Shown piece by piece: positions 6,712 through 9,800 of a DNA stretch of 9,800 nt. How positions within the stretch are numbered: the stretch's first letter is position 1; each line of letters starts with the position of its first letter. Source of the DNA: JBBAFS01 sp041655255 (lineage in GTDB: Bacteria > Spirochaetota > Spirochaetia > Sphaerochaetales > Sphaerochaetaceae); the NCBI GenBank assembly GCA_041655255.1, contig JBBAFS010000060.1, positions 1-9,800 of the forward strand, written 5' to 3'. The notes under the pieces are model-generated. The model searched no databases. It was not told the origin of the DNA and worked only from the letters and a program-made list of their open reading frames with translations. The position numbers and the translations under genes were made by a program.

Positions 6712-8173
6712 TCTTTCTCACAAAGATCCTTTTTCTTATTATTCCCAACTCTTTAGTGTGTATAAGTACCCTTATTGCCCTTACGACATCTTCAATCTTC
6801 CAAGAGTGTAATACTCCAAAGCTGGGATTATACCGATGGGGTGAAGAGTGTTCAGATCCTACTAAGGTGTGAGCTGCTTCGTAGATACTAAAGCGTAATG
6901 GATAATAGAGACATAGCCGCTTAATCTCTTTTTCTCCATCGTAGGATGTAAGATAGGAGTGTTCACACACATCACAACCACTACATTGGTCATACGGGTA
7001 GGCTAATAGGCGTAATAACTCACTACGTCTACACCTCTTATGTTGAGAAAATAGATCTACTAAAGGGGAGGGGGGATCGTCTTTAGTTACCATGACAATA
7101 CTTTGAGTCGGTCCTTGATCTCGTCCTCCACGACCAGACTCTTGTAAAAATGATTCTACATCATTTGGTAAGTCGTAGTGGATGACACTACGAATATTCT
7201 TTTTATCTACTCCAAGACCATATGCACTGGTGGCAATTAATATTGCCTTCTCACTGGTAAAAAACCACGACTCAATCTCTCTTCTTTGTTCGGGATCTAA
7301 CCCAGCATGGTAATAACGGATCTCACACTCAATGTTTCTCTCTACCAAAGAAGAAGCAAGGACTTCACATCTTTTTCTGCTGGTACAAAAAATAAGAGCG
7401 GGAAGGGTAATGGTATAACGAAGTAACATCTCTAGATCATGAACTTTACTTAAGGATGGGTAGGCAAAGTAGTGAATATTAGGACGATCTGGATTGCCTG
7501 TAATAATGTGAGGTTGAGTATGAGGTGATAATAAAGATGAAATTCTTTGAATTATAAAGCGACTGGCTGTTGCTGTAAAAGCGAGTACTTGTGTTGGGTT
7601 TAGTTGTTCAATAAGTGAAGGGAGAGTTAAAAAAGCGGGTCTAAAACTCTCTCCCCATTGAGTGAGAGTGTGTACTTCATCAATCACAAACAGTGAGATA
7701 TGAAAAGTTTGTAGCTCACTTATAATCTCATTTTGAGCTAATGTTTCAGGGTTTGTGAGTAAAAAAGAGGAGTGATGCTTTTTGAGTTCATTAAATATGT
7801 GTTGTCGTTGTTGGTACGTTTGCCCTCCACGTAAGATCTCTACAGGAAAGCCCGCTTCTTGAATTCTTCGGTATTGATCATTCATCAGTGAAAGAAGAGG
7901 ATAGATAATAAGAGTCACTCCTTTCACTAACACCGAAGGGAGCATAAAGCATAAACTCTTTCCACTACCTGTTGGTAAGATGACAATTAATGCTCTTGTA
8001 ATTGGTTCAATCAACTCTTTTCCATATAACCCGTGTTGTTCTAATATGGTACGAATAACTAACTCTTGGTATGGGTATAAAGAGCTGAGGTGAAAGTGAG
8101 TTTGAAGAGTTTTAAAGAGGAGATGATCTGTACTGTGAGTATCACTCTTTTGCACACTTAATAAAGTGCACAA
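6671..8173 (-). CDS. recQ: RecQ-family ATP-dependent DNA helicase, divergent, without HRDC domain
   Basis: RecQ helicases unwind DNA 3' to 5' in recombination and repair. The 500-residue protein shows the helicase motifs: LYPYQ near 32-36 (in place of RPGQ), Walker A TGSGKS (68-73), motif II DEVH (165-168, usually DEAH), the RecQ aromatic loop QWGESFRPAF (172-181), AFTATAS (198-204), GLGVD (319-323) and QESGRGGRDQ (344-353). A zinc site follows, C381-x15-C397-x2-C400-x2-C403, then a winged-helix RQC-like region (about 425-490). No HRDC domain remains, so it is shorter than E. coli RecQ (about 610). About 12 extra residues sit between the Q motif and Walker A. The start is uncertain: TTG at 8171-8173 is the first possible codon after an in-frame stop, with GTG at 8155 as alternative, and neither has a clear ribosome site. 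It lies 14 bases after lpdA, so is probably co-transcribed. Confidence 0.88.
   Translation of the reverse strand: MCTLLSVQKSDTHSTDHLLFKTLQTHFHLSSLYPYQELVIRTILEQHGLYGKELIEPITRALIVILPTGSGKSLCFMLPSVLVKGVTLIIYPLLSLMNDQYRRIQEAGFPVEILRGGQTYQQRQHIFNELKKHHSSFLLTNPETLAQNEIISELQTFHISLFVIDEVHTLTQWGESFRPAFLTLPSLIEQLNPTQVLAFTATASRFIIQRISSLLSPHTQPHIITGNPDRPNIHYFAYPSLSKVHDLEMLLRYTITLPALIFCTSRKRCEVLASSLVERNIECEIRYYHAGLDPEQRREIESWFFTSEKAILIATSAYGLGVDKKNIRSVIHYDLPNDVESFLQESGRGGRDQGPTQSIVMVTKDDPPSPLVDLFSQHKRCRRSELLRLLAYPYDQCSGCDVCEHSYLTSYDGEKEIKRLCLYYPLRFSIYEAAHTLVGSEHSSPHRYNPSFGVLHSWKIEDVVRAIRVLIHTKELGIIRKRIFVRKINRCGRFHSSESL
6711..6735 (+). terminator. Weak possible terminator of the copper operon
   Basis: ATCTTT (6711-6716) can pair with AAAGAT (6722-6727) around a five-base loop, and five Ts follow at 6730-6734. 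The stem is only six A/T-rich pairs, so it would be weak. Its position, at the stop codon of the last copper-operon gene, is right for a terminator. It lies inside the antisense recQ coding sequence, which limits how strong it can be. Confidence 0.35.
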
Positions 8174-8187
8174 AAGAGAATTTTACT

Positions 8188-9594
8188 TTATCTGTTGGTT
8201 AAGTCGGTTGCTGTCCCTTCGGCTAATTGAGCTGCAACACTGAGAGTCTCATTCAACGTTGGGTGAGGGTGAATAGCTAAGGCAAGATCTTCAGCTACAG
8301 AGCCCATCTCTAAAGCAATGATTGCTTCTCCGATGAGTTCACCAGCATTCTTACCAGCAATTCCAGCTCCTAATACCCTCTTAGTCTCAGGATCAAAGAG
8401 GATCTTACTGACTCCACTATCTTGCATTGAAGTGATAGCTCTCCCACTGGCTTGCCACGGAAATGCCCCTTTGATGTAAGGGATATCTTTCTCTTTAGCT
8501 TCTGTTTCAGTTAATCCCACCCACGCCAACTCTGGTTGGGTGTAGGCAACAGAAGGAATACCCAGTGGTGTAAAGGCAGAAATCAGGTTCGATGCAACTT
8601 CAGCTGCTACCTTTGCTTGGTAGGTAGCACGGTGAGCTAACATAGGATCACCTGTAACATCACCAATGGCGTAGATATGCTTAACATTGGTTTGTTGTTT
8701 CTCGTTGGTGATAATCCACCCTTTCTCATTGGTAGCAATGGAGCTTTTTTCAATGTCGATGGTATCACTGTTTGCTTTTCTCCCTACAGCGACCAAAAGT
8801 GCATCAGATTCAATGGTAATGCTCTCTTTTGGTCCATCGACCGTAATGCGTAAGAACTCCTTAGTTGGTTCTACAGCGCTCACTTTTGATTTAGTTAAGA
8901 TCGCTTTGTACTCTTTTTTGATATTTTTCATCAACGCTTGGCGAATATCTCGATCAGCTGGTGGAATAATCCCATCAGCCATCTCTACGATAGTGATTTC
9001 ACTACCAAGAGCATGATAGATAGCGGCCATCTCCATACCAATGATGCCACCGCCAAGCACCACAAGGTGTTTGGGGATAAACGGAAGTTCTAAAGCCTTT
9101 GTTGAATCCCATACCCGCGGATCCTCATAGGGGATAAAAGGTAAGGTGGCAGGGCGTGATCCTGTTGCGACAATGAGATCTGTAAATTCGATTTCATACG
9201 TCTTTTCACTTGTACTTACAACTAATGAGGTGTTACTGGCAAGTTTCCCTTCTCCAACAATTCGTTCAACATTACGAACCTTCACTAATTGATCAAGGCC
9301 ATTGGTAAGGGTCGTCACACTTTGTTCTTTATGAGAACGGATCTCATCCAAATTTAGAGTGGGTTCAGCAAACGTAATTCCAGCTGTGCGAACACTTTTT
9401 GCATCAGCAAGTACTTCAGAGAGGTGTAAGAGACTTTTAGAGGGGATACAGCCTCGATTAAGACACACTCCTCCAAGAGTTTCCCCTTTTTCAATAAGTG
9501 TGACTTCTCGACCTAAATCTGCTGCTCTGAAGGCGGCAGAGTATCCTCCAGGGCCGCCTCCTAATACAACGAGATCTCGTTGGACTTTTTCCAT
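8188..9594 (-). CDS. lpdA: Dihydrolipoamide dehydrogenase (E3)
   Basis: This flavoprotein reoxidises the dihydrolipoyl groups of the E2 subunit and passes electrons to NAD+, as the E3 part of 2-oxoacid dehydrogenase complexes. The 468-residue protein has the FAD-binding GGGPGG (12-17), the redox disulfide in GGVCLNRGCIPSKS (C44, C49), the NAD-binding GGGIIG (181-186), AIGDV (309-313) and the catalytic His-Glu pair in HPHPTLNE (H444, E449). There is no N-terminal lipoyl domain. The sequence resembles the E. coli Lpd type closely, for example in YTQPELAWVGLTETEAKEK. The ATG at 9592-9594 (minus strand) has the ribosome site GGAGA six bases upstream, which overlaps the stop of the E2 gene. Placement directly after an AceF-type E2 gene indicates service of pyruvate dehydrogenase. 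All key residues are present. Confidence 0.97.
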   Translation of the reverse strand: MEKVQRDLVVLGGGPGGYSAAFRAADLGREVTLIEKGETLGGVCLNRGCIPSKSLLHLSEVLADAKSVRTAGITFAEPTLNLDEIRSHKEQSVTTLTNGLDQLVKVRNVERIVGEGKLASNTSLVVSTSEKTYEIEFTDLIVATGSRPATLPFIPYEDPRVWDSTKALELPFIPKHLVVLGGGIIGMEMAAIYHALGSEITIVEMADGIIPPADRDIRQALMKNIKKEYKAILTKSKVSAVEPTKEFLRITVDGPKESITIESDALLVAVGRKANSDTIDIEKSSIATNEKGWIITNEKQQTNVKHIYAIGDVTGDPMLAHRATYQAKVAAEVASNLISAFTPLGIPSVAYTQPELAWVGLTETEAKEKDIPYIKGAFPWQASGRAITSMQDSGVSKILFDPETKRVLGAGIAGKNAGELIGEAIIALEMGSVAEDLALAIHPHPTLNETLSVAAQLAEGTATDLTNR

Positions 9595-9604
9595 GTGTGT
9601 TCTC

Positions 9605-9800
9605 CTACAGTAAGATATTTCTCATCTCTTCTAATAAAGAGACGAGATACGTGGTGAATCTCACTCCCATCGCTCCATCAATAACTCGATGGTCGTACGA
9701 AAGTGAGAGAGGCACAACATCTCTTGGTTCAAATGTTTCACCATTAAATAGAGGTTTTTTCATCATCTTAGAGACACCTAAAATAGCCACCTCAGGGGGA
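9605..9800 (-). CDS. pdhC: Pyruvate dehydrogenase E2, dihydrolipoamide acetyltransferase, C-terminal end only
   Basis: Only the last 65 or so codons are in the window; the frame is open to the right edge and begins PPEVAILGVSK. This matches the end of the acyltransferase domain of E2 subunits, with the active-site motif DHRVIDG in SLSYDHRVIDGA. The acetyltransferase transfers the acetyl group from lipoate to CoA in the core of the complex. NGETFEPRDVVPLSLSYDHR is closest to AceF/PdhC-type (pyruvate) rather than the oxoglutarate enzyme, which is an inference from short sequence. The GTG at 9788-9790 is internal, not a start. The stop TAG at 9605-9607 is part of the lpdA ribosome site, so the two genes share one transcript. 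E1 genes are expected beyond the right edge. Confidence 0.9.
   Translation of the reverse strand, partial: PPEVAILGVSKMMKKPLFNGETFEPRDVVPLSLSYDHRVIDGAMGVRFTTYLVSLLEEMRNILL

Noticed and set aside
8687..9016. Open plus-strand frame opposite lpdA
   Set aside because: It is antisense to a well-conserved gene, has no ribosome site and its translation resembles no known protein.
9788..9790. GTG as the start of a short 61-residue gene at the right edge
   Set aside because: The frame continues to the window edge with PPE, which belongs to the standard E2 sequence PPEVAILGV, so the gene is a truncated E2.

Overview
This 9.8 kb window comes from a bacterial chromosome of moderately low GC content (judged by eye), almost fully coding, with short intergenic gaps and ordinary Shine-Dalgarno sites. 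The gene content is housekeeping plus metal resistance: threonine synthesis, copper export, DNA repair and pyruvate dehydrogenase. Nothing looks like a phage, transposon, CRISPR array or RNA gene. The lineage cannot be fixed from the sequence. The fused aspartokinase-homoserine dehydrogenase, the E. coli-like dihydrolipoamide dehydrogenase and a divergent RecQ would fit several Gram-negative groups; a spirochaete is a weak guess only.

Layout. Bases 1-3468 (+): the 3' part of a thrA-like fusion gene, whose reading frame is open to the left edge, then thrC eight bases later. A homoserine kinase gene is not between them. Bases 3469-3544: a 76-base gap with a likely promoter and a near-perfect CsoR-type operator. 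Bases 3545-6711 (+): a tightly coupled copper operon of copA, csoR and a small RhaM-like gene (stop and start codons abut or overlap). Bases 6671-9800 (-): a convergent operon read from the right edge as pyruvate dehydrogenase E2 (3' end only), lpdA and a recQ-like helicase. The two operons meet tail to tail, with a 41-base overlap of coding sequence.

How the genes work together. ThrA homoserine dehydrogenase makes homoserine and ThrC makes threonine from phosphohomoserine, so a kinase must be encoded elsewhere. CsoR should repress its own operon from the operator at 3507-3526 until Cu(I) binds, when CopA exports copper. E2 and E3 are parts of the pyruvate dehydrogenase complex.

The most notable points are: (1) the aspartokinase half of the ThrA fusion has lost nearly all visible catalytic motifs, while the ACT and homoserine dehydrogenase parts are intact; (2) copA ends in a fused CopZ-like domain preceded by a strong in-frame internal ribosome binding site and ATG, so one gene may give both the pump and a free 72-residue copper chaperone; (3) a RhaM-family protein sits in the copper operon with the mutarotase catalytic histidine replaced and several Cys/His residues present.
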